The position numbers and the translations under genes are program-made. Below the pieces are notes generated by a model, which was not told where the DNA came from, ran no database searches, and was given only the letters and a program-made list of their open reading frames with translations. This document shows positions 1 through 4,677 of a DNA stretch of 6,456 bases, piece by piece (the first letter of the stretch is position 1; each line of letters begins with the position of its first letter). Source of the stretch: Modestobacter sp. (GTDB lineage: Bacteria; Actinomycetota; Actinomycetes; Mycobacteriales; Geodermatophilaceae); NCBI GenBank assembly GCA_025965635.1, contig JAOPWO010000034.1:1-6456 (forward strand), read 5' to 3'.

Positions 1-298
1 GCTGGCGGATGAAGTCGAAGTCGGTCTGGCTGGCCGCGGGGAAGCCCACCTCGATCTCCTTGTAGCCCATCCGGACCAGCAGCTCGAACATCCGCCGCTT
101 GCGGTCGGGGGTCATCGGGTCGATCAGCGCCTGGTTGCCGTCGCGCAGGTCGACCGCGCACCAGCGGGGGGCCTGGGTGGTGACCACGTCGGGCCACGTG
201 CGGTCGGGCAGCGGTACCGGGGTGAACGGCGCGTACTTGCCGATCGGCATCGACGACGGGCGCTGGGGGTTGCGGGCGTGCGGGTGGTTCTCGCTCAT
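1..298 (-). CDS. leuA: 2-isopropylmalate synthase, N-terminal 99 residues (runs off left edge)
   Basis: LeuA condenses acetyl-CoA with 2-oxoisovalerate to give 2-isopropylmalate, the committed step of leucine biosynthesis in the cytoplasm. Only the first 99 codons are visible; the actinobacterial enzyme is usually about 570-640 residues, so most of the catalytic barrel and the LeuA dimerisation/regulatory domain lie beyond base 1. The visible part reads MSENHPHARNPQRPSS at the start, then a KYAPF segment, then WCAVDLRDGNQALIDPM (residues 46-62). The LRDGNQ stretch is the family signature, and Asp53 is the expected divalent-metal ligand next to Arg52. It is followed by KRRMFELLVRMGYKEIEVGFPAASQTDFDF, the start of the barrel. 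The ATG at 298 is chosen because GAGGAG lies six bases upstream and the homology begins just after it. Translation appears to be controlled by the leader described upstream. Identification is very secure from the conserved motifs. Confidence 0.97.
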   Translation of the reverse strand, partial: MSENHPHARNPQRPSSMPIGKYAPFTPVPLPDRTWPDVVTTQAPRWCAVDLRDGNQALIDPMTPDRKRRMFELLVRMGYKEIEVGFPAASQTDFDFIRQ

Positions 299-304
299 GG
301 GGGG

Positions 305-310
305 CTCCTC
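305..310 (-). promoter_or_regulatory. leuA ribosome binding site, buried in a regulatory helix
   Basis: GAGGAG on the minus strand, with six C residues between it and the ATG of leuA. It is a strong SD at good spacing. All six bases are paired in the predicted sequestering helix (305-317 with 383-394), so access to this site probably decides how much LeuA is made. Confidence 0.85.
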
Positions 311-394
311 GGTCGCGTGCGGCTGGCGCGGTCGCGCGCAGCGGCGGGGTGCGGCCAGCGGGCGCGGGGCACGCGCGAACTCCGCGACGAGGAA
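305..394 (-). promoter_or_regulatory. leuA SD-sequestering RNA helix (leucine attenuator, OFF form)
   Basis: In the minus-strand transcript, UUCCUCGUCGCG (394 down to 383) is complementary to CGCGACCGAGGAG (317 down to 305). This gives 12 pairs including one U-G wobble, interrupted only by one bulged C. The 3' arm contains the whole leuA SD. The enclosed 65 bases hold further nested complementarity, for example GCTGGC with GCCAGC, and CGCGTGC with GCACGCG; the latter competes for part of the 3' arm. I see no U-tract, so control is more likely by translation initiation than by intrinsic transcription termination. The pairing is seen directly; the regulatory role is inferred from the leader peptide and the competing hairpin. 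Confidence 0.7.
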
Positions 395-422
395 GCCGAC
401 CTAGGAGAGGGCCTCGCCGCGG
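382..422 (-). promoter_or_regulatory. Anti-sequestering hairpin overlapping the leader peptide (leucine attenuator, ON form)
   Basis: The last part of the leader ORF, CCGCGGCGAGG (422 down to 412), can pair with CCUCGUCGCGG (392 down to 382) in 11 consecutive pairs with one G-U. The 19-base loop contains the leader stop codon. The 3' arm is the same strand that otherwise sequesters the leuA SD, so the two helices exclude each other. Expected logic (inference): a ribosome stalled on the Leu codons just upstream leaves this hairpin able to form and the SD free. A ribosome that reaches the stop codon unwinds it and lets the sequestering helix form. One caveat is that a ribosome stalled at the Leu codons would sit very close to the base of the hairpin. 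Confidence 0.68.
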
Positions 423-448
423 CGGGTAAGCAGGAGGCTGCCGCGCAC
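401..448 (-). CDS. leuL: leuA leader peptide, 15 residues with three consecutive leucines
   Basis: The reading frame from GTG at 448 to TAG at 403-401 encodes (f)MRGSLLLTRRGEALS. Residues 5-7 are Leu encoded by CTC, CTG and CTT, and a fourth Leu lies near the end. CTT is unusual in such GC-rich DNA and may sharpen sensitivity to charged tRNA-Leu. There is no SD, but a -10 box ends six bases before the GTG, so the transcript probably starts at the start codon and is translated as a leaderless message. The ORF lies 102 bases before leuA and its 3' half is one arm of an RNA hairpin. The function is that of a ribosome-stalling sensor of leucine supply, as known for leader peptides of amino-acid biosynthesis genes, including actinobacterial leuA. 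The frame is open far upstream, so the start rests on promoter position rather than on an in-frame stop. Confidence 0.82.
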   Translation of the reverse strand: MRGSLLLTRRGEALS

Positions 449-454
449 GGGTCC

Positions 455-483
455 ACGGTAGCAGCGGGCGAGGCCAGGTCGCA
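455..483 (-). promoter_or_regulatory. leuL-leuA promoter
   Basis: TACCGT (460 down to 455) fits the actinobacterial -10 pattern TANNNT. Six bases separate it from the leader GTG at 448, placing the likely transcription start on or next to that codon. At 17-base spacing the -35 position reads TGCGAC (483 down to 478), a poor match to TTGACA, which is common for actinobacterial housekeeping promoters. The -10 assignment is supported by the precise spacing to the leader peptide. Confidence 0.68.
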
Positions 484-635
484 CCGGCACTCGCACCCCG
501 CGACGCGCCGCAGGACGTCGACGGGCAGGCCGGCCGCCGGGACCGTGCCGTGGCGAGGGAGCCGGCCGACACCCCGCAGGCCGTCGCGAGCGTGCGCTGC
601 GACGGGTCCGCCATTCGTCCGATCGACCGCATCCG

Positions 636-657
636 CGGCAGCTGTGCACAGCGGCCG
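636..657. repeat. Imperfect 22-bp dyad (possible terminator or operator) downstream of the phospholipase D-like gene
   Basis: The core GCTGTGCACAGC (641-652) is a perfect 12-bp palindrome. After one A/G mismatch on each side, CGGC (636-639) and GCCG (654-657) extend it. It begins 28 bases past the stop of the minus-strand phospholipase D-like gene and lies about 175 bases upstream of the leuL promoter. As RNA it could form a GC-rich stem ending transcription of the upstream gene, although no U-tract follows and the loop would have to open some core pairs. As DNA it could be a regulator site. The remainder of the 461-684 gap shows no gene, RNA or repeat that I can support. Confidence 0.4.
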
Positions 658-684
658 GGCAGACGGTGGCTCGGGAGGCGCGGC

Positions 685-2277
685 TCAGAAGGACCTGGCC
701 CGCCGCAACCTCAGCGGGCGGCCGTCGGGGTCGTTGACCAGCCGGTAGATCGGTGTGGCCCAGAGCCGGGTCAGCCGGGACAGCTTCTCCGGGCGGTGCG
801 GACGCAGCCGCCCGGTCGGCCGGGGGCCGACGCGGCCGCCGTCGTGCCAGTCCTGCAGCGCGGTCGCCGCCCGGTCCAGGGTCGCCACGAAGCTCTCGGG
901 ATCGAGCAGGTCCGCGTCCTCGGCGCCGTCGACGGCCCGGCCGAGGTGCTCGCGGGCCAGCCGCAGGCGGAGGTCGCGGGCGAAGACCCGGGCGCCGTAG
1001 CCGGCGCCGGCGGGGTCGCGGGGTTCGCGGGGGTCCCGGGTGGTGTCCAGGACCGCGCTGGACAGCTCGCTGTCGTGGGTCCAGGAGCGGCGGTTGAAGT
1101 TGTCGCTGCCGACGCTGGCCCACACGTCGTCGACGACGCACACCTTGGCGTGCACGTAGATCGGCGTCCCCGCCGCGTTCTCCAGGTCGTAGACGTGCAC
1201 CCGGTCCGGACCGGCCGCCTGGCAGGTCTGCAGCGCCTGGTGCCGCCCCACGTACTGCGGTCGCTCGGCCACCGCCCCGTCCTGGTCGGGCACCCGCGGC
1301 ACCACCACCACCAGGTGCAGCCGGGGGTTGGCACGCAGCGCCTCGGCGAACAGGTGGGCCACCTCGGCCGACCAGAGGTACTGGTCCTCCAGGTACACCA
1401 GCCGCCGGGCCCGACTGATCGCCTTGGTGTAGCCGCGGGCGACCGAACGCTCACCGCGGGGCGCGAACGGGTACGCCGGCTTGATCGCCGGATAGGTGCG
1501 CAGCGTCTGGACCAGGTGCGGGCCCGACCCGGCCGGTGCCACCGGCTGCGGTGGCAGCGGCACCGCGTTCATCCGGGAACTCGACAGCTTGTCGTGCACC
1601 CAGGCCAGCGGATGGTCGGTGTCCGGCCCATGGGGGTCCTCCCAGCGCTGGCGGAACACCGTGTCCAGCACGTCCACCACGGGGCCACGCAGCTGCAGTT
1701 GCACGTCGTGCCAGGGCGGCCGGGGCCCGTACGCCGCAGCCATCGGTTGCGGCTGCGGATCACCGAGGTGCTCGCTGTCATCGCGACGGGCATGGCACAG
1801 GTCGATCCCGCCGGCGAACGCCACGTCACGCTCGGGAGCGCCGGGGTGGCGCAGGACGACGATCTTCTGGTGGTGGCTGCCCAGCCGGCGCACCCGCTGG
1901 TCCAGCACGACCACCCCGCCGCCGGCCTCGACCGCCTCGTCCAGGGCGGCGTTCTCCTCCTTGGAGAAGCTCAGCCCGTCCCAGTGCGACCGCCAGACCA
2001 GCCCGAACACGCACACGCCGCGCCTGGCCGCGGCCGAGAACAACTCGCCGACCGTGGGCCCCTCGTCGCGCATCCGCTCGTCCGGGTCGCCCCGCCAGTC
2101 GGTGAAGAGCAGGTGGTCGCCCTCGCGCAGCTGCTCGACCGCGGTGACCAGCCGGTCGAAGTAGGTGGCGCCGTCGACGAGCGCCTCGACCTGGTTGCCC
2201 GACGTGCGGTCCGGCAGCCCGGACGACGGGTTGCCGCGCTCCTCGGCGGTGAGCAGCCAGTGCCCCGCGTCGTCCAT
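685..2277 (-). CDS. Phospholipase D-superfamily protein with two HKD motifs
   Basis: This 530-residue protein belongs to the PLD superfamily, whose members break or exchange phosphodiester bonds through a covalent phosphohistidine. Two catalytic half-sites are visible. The first has H136-Q-K138 followed by VVLRHPGAPERDVAFAGGIDL (to residue 160); the second is H376-A-K378, D383, then GS-D-N (390-393), a complete HxKx4Dx6GSxN. In the first motif the canonical Asp position is Arg143, with an Asp (D151) eight residues later. FTDWRGDPDER (59-68) and the GGIDL block resemble the larger eukaryotic-type PLDs. There is no signal peptide or membrane segment, so a cytoplasmic or peripheral-membrane role is likely; the substrate is unknown. 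The ATG at 2277 is the only plausible start: upstream codons lack start codons until the frame enters antisense lysC. It has no SD and may be leaderless. It is divergent from lysC and sits between leuA and lysC. The family call is firm; the substrate is not. Confidence 0.92.
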   Translation of the reverse strand: MDDAGHWLLTAEERGNPSSGLPDRTSGNQVEALVDGATYFDRLVTAVEQLREGDHLLFTDWRGDPDERMRDEGPTVGELFSAAARRGVCVFGLVWRSHWDGLSFSKEENAALDEAVEAGGGVVVLDQRVRRLGSHHQKIVVLRHPGAPERDVAFAGGIDLCHARRDDSEHLGDPQPQPMAAAYGPRPPWHDVQLQLRGPVVDVLDTVFRQRWEDPHGPDTDHPLAWVHDKLSSSRMNAVPLPPQPVAPAGSGPHLVQTLRTYPAIKPAYPFAPRGERSVARGYTKAISRARRLVYLEDQYLWSAEVAHLFAEALRANPRLHLVVVVPRVPDQDGAVAERPQYVGRHQALQTCQAAGPDRVHVYDLENAAGTPIYVHAKVCVVDDVWASVGSDNFNRRSWTHDSELSSAVLDTTRDPREPRDPAGAGYGARVFARDLRLRLAREHLGRAVDGAEDADLLDPESFVATLDRAATALQDWHDGGRVGPRPTGRLRPHRPEKLSRLTRLWATPIYRLVNDPDGRPLRLRRARSF

Positions 2278-2290
2278 CTGATGATCAGAT
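2276..2290. repeat. Perfect inverted repeat at the start of the phospholipase D-like gene (candidate operator)
   Basis: ATCTGAT-G-ATCAGAT has two 7-bp arms around one central base. It is unusually AT-rich for its surroundings. It covers the predicted -10 box and the first bases of the minus-strand phospholipase D-like gene, 60 bases from the lysC start. A protein bound here would block that promoter. No regulator gene is visible, so the operator role is a suggestion only. Confidence 0.4.
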
Positions 2291-2312
2291 CCCGCGTCAA
2301 CCTGCCCCGCAA
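2284..2312 (-). promoter_or_regulatory. Putative promoter of the phospholipase D-like gene
   Basis: On the minus strand, TTGCGG (2312-2307) and TCTGAT (2289-2284) are separated by 17 bases, a reasonable -35/-10 pair. The -10 ends six bases before the ATG at 2277, so transcription would begin at the start codon, in agreement with the missing SD. An alternative TTGACG at 2300-2295 has no -10 at proper spacing. Confidence 0.45.
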
Positions 2313-2336
2313 CCCCCGGGCGTCCGGCAGCGTCGG

Positions 2337-2342
2337 TAGCCT
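2337..2342 (+). promoter_or_regulatory. Putative -10 box of the lysC-asd operon
   Basis: TAGCCT matches TANNNT and ends eight bases before the lysC GTG. No recognisable -35 lies 16-19 bases upstream; that position is C/G-only sequence. No purine-rich SD precedes the GTG, so the message is probably leaderless or nearly so. This box lies on the opposite strand from the phospholipase D-like gene's promoter, in a shared 73-bp intergenic region. Confidence 0.5.
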
Positions 2343-2350
2343 GTGGCGTT

Positions 2351-3616
2351 GTGGCCCTGGTCGTGCAGAAGTACGGCGGTTCCTCCGTCGCCAACCCCGA
2401 GCGTGTCAAGCGTGTGGCGGAACGGATCGTCGAGGCGAAGAAGAACGGCGACGACGTCGTCGTCGTGGTCTCCGCCATGGGCGACACCACCGACGAGCTC
2501 CTCGACCAGGCGCGCCAGATCACGGCCGACCCGCCCGGTCGCGAGCTCGACATGCTGCTCACCGCCGGTGAGCGCATCTCCATGGCGTTGCTGGCGATCG
2601 CCATCTCCACCCACGGCTACGAGGCCCGGTCGTTCACCGGCTCGCAGGCCGGGGTGATCACCACGTCCAGCCACGGGCGGGCGCGGATCATCGACGTCAC
2701 GCCCGGCCGGCTCCGCTCGGCGCTGGACGAGGGCTCGATCGTCATCGTCGCCGGCTTCCAGGGCGTCAGCCAGGACACCAAGGACATCACCACGCTCGGC
2801 CGCGGTGGCTCGGACACCACCGCCGTGGCCGTAGCCGCGGCGCTGCAGGCCGACGTGTGCGAGATCTACACCGACGTGGACGGCGTCTTCACCGCCGACC
2901 CGCGGATCGTCCCCAACGCCAGGCGCCTGGAGACGGTCACCTACGAGGAGATGCTCGAACTGGCCGCCTCGGGGGCCAAGGTGCTCATGCTGCGGTGCGT
3001 CGAGTACGCCCGTCGCTACGGCATCCCGGTGCACGTCCGCAGCTCCTACTCACAGCTCCCCGGCACGATCGTGACCGGCTCGATGGAGGACCTCACCGTG
3101 GAACAGGCCATCATCACCGGCGTTGCGCACGACCGCAGCGAAGGAAAGATCACCGTCTACGGGGTGCCGGACCGCCCGGGTGAGGCGGCGCAGCTCTTCC
3201 GCGTGCTCGCCGACGCGGAGGTGAACATCGACATGATCGTGCAGAACGTCTCGGCCGGGGCCAGCAAGCTCGCCGACATCTCCTTCACCCTGCCGGTCAG
3301 CGACGGCCCGGCCGCCATCGCAGCGCTGGAGCGGGTCAAGCACACCGTCGGCTACACCGACGTCAGCTTCGATCAGCACATCGGCAAGGTGTCCCTCGTC
3401 GGCGCCGGGATGCGCTCGCACCCCGGGGTCTCGGCGAAGTTCTTCGGCGCGCTGGCCGACGCCGGGGTGAACCTCGAGCTGATCAGCACCTCGGAGATCC
3501 GCATCTCCGTGGTGTGCCGGGACACCGAGGTGGACCTCGCCGTCCGCGCGGTGCACGACGCCTTCGACCTCGGTTCCGAGGTCGAGGCCGTGGTCTACGG
3601 AGGGACCGGACGATGA
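2351..3616 (+). CDS. lysC: Aspartokinase (alpha subunit, full length)
   Basis: LysC phosphorylates L-aspartate with ATP to 4-phospho-L-aspartate, the entry step to lysine/diaminopimelate, threonine and methionine. The protein has 421 residues, the same length as the well-studied corynebacterial enzyme. Residues 1-240 form the amino-acid kinase domain: KYGGSS (7-12), the classic aspartokinase signature; FQG (136-138); TTLGRGGSDTTAVA (147-160); and YTDVDGVFTADPRIV (173-187). Residues about 265-421 hold two ACT domains for feedback control, with NVS (299-301), SHPGV (356-360) and STSEIRISV (379-387). By position, the corynebacterial feedback residues Ser301, Thr308 and Thr311 correspond to Ser301, Ala308 and Ser311. 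The GTG at 2351 is chosen because MALVVQKYGG is the conserved N-terminus. There is no SD; a -10 box sits just upstream. The stop codon overlaps the asd start, giving an operon. An internal start probably yields a separate beta subunit. Confidence 0.97.
   Translation: MALVVQKYGGSSVANPERVKRVAERIVEAKKNGDDVVVVVSAMGDTTDELLDQARQITADPPGRELDMLLTAGERISMALLAIAISTHGYEARSFTGSQAGVITTSSHGRARIIDVTPGRLRSALDEGSIVIVAGFQGVSQDTKDITTLGRGGSDTTAVAVAAALQADVCEIYTDVDGVFTADPRIVPNARRLETVTYEEMLELAASGAKVLMLRCVEYARRYGIPVHVRSSYSQLPGTIVTGSMEDLTVEQAIITGVAHDRSEGKITVYGVPDRPGEAAQLFRVLADAEVNIDMIVQNVSAGASKLADISFTLPVSDGPAAIAALERVKHTVGYTDVSFDQHIGKVSLVGAGMRSHPGVSAKFFGALADAGVNLELISTSEIRISVVCRDTEVDLAVRAVHDAFDLGSEVEAVVYGGTGR
3085..3090 (+). 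promoter_or_regulatory. Internal SD for the aspartokinase beta subunit
   Basis: GGAGGA lies inside the lysC coding region, seven bases before an in-frame GTG (3098-3100). This is a far better SD than anything in front of the annotated lysC start. Its position exactly at the kinase/ACT boundary argues that it is functional. Confidence 0.65.
3098..3616 (+). CDS. lysC: Aspartokinase beta subunit from internal in-frame start (172 residues)
   Basis: Starting at the GTG codon for residue 250 of LysC, this frame gives a 172-residue protein comprising only the two ACT domains. Aspartokinases of corynebacteria, mycobacteria and Bacillus are known to be alpha2beta2 complexes in which the beta subunit is made from an internal start in the same gene. 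The corynebacterial beta subunit is, as I recall, also 172 residues. In this sequence GGAGGA is placed seven bases before the GTG. An ATG five codons earlier (3083) is in frame but has no SD. Beta would bind lysine and/or threonine at the ACT interfaces and transmit inhibition to the kinase domain. Direct evidence here is the SD, the start codon and the domain boundary; production of the subunit is inferred from the family. Confidence 0.72.
   Translation: MEQAIITGVAHDRSEGKITVYGVPDRPGEAAQLFRVLADAEVNIDMIVQNVSAGASKLADISFTLPVSDGPAAIAALERVKHTVGYTDVSFDQHIGKVSLVGAGMRSHPGVSAKFFGALADAGVNLELISTSEIRISVVCRDTEVDLAVRAVHDAFDLGSEVEAVVYGGTGR
3599..3604 (+). promoter_or_regulatory. asd ribosome binding site inside the 3' end of lysC
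   Basis: GGAGGG, with eight bases before the asd ATG at 3613. It sits within the last codons of lysC, so the ribosome finishing lysC passes over it. The ATGA overlap (3613-3616) points to translational coupling. This site also fixes the asd start 33 codons downstream of the longest open frame. Confidence 0.85.
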
Positions 3617-4668
3617 GCACCCTGTCCGACAGCGGCCTGCGGGTCGGCATCGTCGGCGCCACCGGGCAGGTCGGCGCCGTGGTGCGCCGGCTGCTCGCCG
3701 AGCGCGAGTTCCCCCTCGCCGAACTGCGCTTCTTCGCCTCGGCCCGGTCGGCCGGCAGCACGCTGCCCTGGGCCGGCGGGGAGATCACCGTCGAGGACGC
3801 CGCGACGGCCGACCCCACGGGGTTGGACATCGCGATCTTCTCGGCCGGCGCCACCACCTCCCGCGCGCAGGCCCCGCGGTTCGCCGCCGCCGGGGTCACC
3901 GTGATCGACAACAGCTCGGCCTGGCGCCGCGACCCCGACGTGCCGCTGGTGGTCAGCGAGGTGAACCCGCAGGCGCTGAGCGGGATCGGCAAGGGCATCA
4001 TCGCCAACCCGAACTGCACGACCATGGCGGCGATGCCGGTGCTCGCGCCGCTGCACGCCGAGGCCCAGCTGACCCGGATCATCGCCAGCACCTACCAGGC
4101 CGTCTCCGGCAGCGGGGTGGCCGGCGTCGAAGAGCTCGACGGGCAGGTCAAGGCCGTCGTCGACAAGGCCGCCGAGCTCACCCACGACGGGTCGGCCGTG
4201 ACCTTCCCCCAGCCGGTCACGTACGTGCGGCCGATCGCGTTCAACGTGCTCCCGCTGGCGGGGTCGATCGTCGACGACGGCAGCTTCGAGACCGACGAGG
4301 AGCAGAAGCTCCGCAACGAGAGCCGCAAGATCCTGGGCATCCCCGATCTGCTCGTGTCCGGCACCTGCGTTCGGGTGCCGGTGTTCAGCGGGCACTCCCT
4401 GTCGCTGAACGTCGAGTTCGCCCGGCCGCTGTCCCCTCAGCGGGCCACCGAACTGCTGTCGGCGGCCCCGGGCGTGGAGCTCTCCGACGTCCCGAACCCG
4501 CTGCAGGCAGCCGGCCGCGACCCGAGCTACGTCGGCCGGATCCGGCAGGACCCGGGCGTTCCCGACGGCCGCGGCCTGGCGCTGTTCCTCAGCAACGACA
4601 ACCTGCGCAAGGGCGCGGCGCTCAACACCGTCCAGATCGCGGAGCTGATCGCCGCCGAGCGGAGCTGA
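3613..4668 (+). CDS. asd: Aspartate-semialdehyde dehydrogenase
   Basis: Asd reduces 4-phospho-L-aspartate with NADPH to L-aspartate 4-semialdehyde, the step directly after LysC and the branch point to diaminopimelate/lysine and to homoserine. The protein has 351 residues, a normal length. The NADP-binding Rossmann loop is GATGQVG (15-21). IDNSSAWRRDPDVPLVVSEVNP (98-119) is the conserved phosphate/substrate region. The nucleophile is Cys135 in NPNCTTM. YQAVSGSG (161-168) supplies the conserved active-site Gln162. Arg254 in RVPV and His261 in GHS are the expected substrate-binding arginine and catalytic base. The ATG at 3613 overlaps the lysC stop by four bases and has a good SD, so earlier in-frame codons within lysC are rejected as the start. 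It shares a transcript with lysC. The gene ends nine bases from the stop of the convergent peptidase gene, leaving no room for a terminator between them. Confidence 0.97.
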   Translation: MSTLSDSGLRVGIVGATGQVGAVVRRLLAEREFPLAELRFFASARSAGSTLPWAGGEITVEDAATADPTGLDIAIFSAGATTSRAQAPRFAAAGVTVIDNSSAWRRDPDVPLVVSEVNPQALSGIGKGIIANPNCTTMAAMPVLAPLHAEAQLTRIIASTYQAVSGSGVAGVEELDGQVKAVVDKAAELTHDGSAVTFPQPVTYVRPIAFNVLPLAGSIVDDGSFETDEEQKLRNESRKILGIPDLLVSGTCVRVPVFSGHSLSLNVEFARPLSPQRATELLSAAPGVELSDVPNPLQAAGRDPSYVGRIRQDPGVPDGRGLALFLSNDNLRKGAALNTVQIAELIAAERS

Positions 4669-4677
4669 CCACGGCCA

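Noticed and set aside
278..748. 156-codon plus-strand frame across the leuA leader and intergenic region
   Set aside because: It has low-complexity Ala/Arg/Gly composition, no SD, and overlaps the attenuator on the other strand. There is no sign of coding.
401..1141. 246-codon minus-strand frame ending in the leuL sequence
   Set aside because: Most of it overlaps the phospholipase D-like gene in another frame and is Arg/Pro-rich. Only its last 15 codons, which follow a -10 box and contain the Leu run, are kept as the leader peptide.
2450..2461. Perfect palindrome GACGACGTCGTC inside lysC
   Set aside because: It arises from Asp-Asp-Val-Val codons in conserved protein sequence. Similar GAC/GTC runs occur elsewhere in the coding regions, so there is no need to invoke a binding site.
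550..2571. 673-codon open frame on the plus strand opposite the phospholipase D-like gene
   Set aside because: It is antisense to a gene with clear HKD motifs, has low-complexity Arg/Pro/Gly/Val-rich sequence, and runs into the lysC start in another frame. Long antisense frames are usual at this GC content.
2278..2610. N-terminal extension of the phospholipase D-like gene to 2610
   Set aside because: The extension is antisense to the conserved N-terminus of lysC and crosses its promoter. Homology-like sequence begins only after the ATG at 2277.
3514..3612. 33-codon N-terminal extension of asd
   Set aside because: It overlaps lysC in another frame and reads as Arg/Pro-rich noise. The ATG at 3613 has a proper SD and the usual family N-terminus.
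3595..4395. 266-codon minus-strand frame opposite asd, and similar antisense frames elsewhere
   Set aside because: These are shadow frames of asd, lysC and the peptidase with biased Gly/Arg/Val/His composition and no recognisable motifs.
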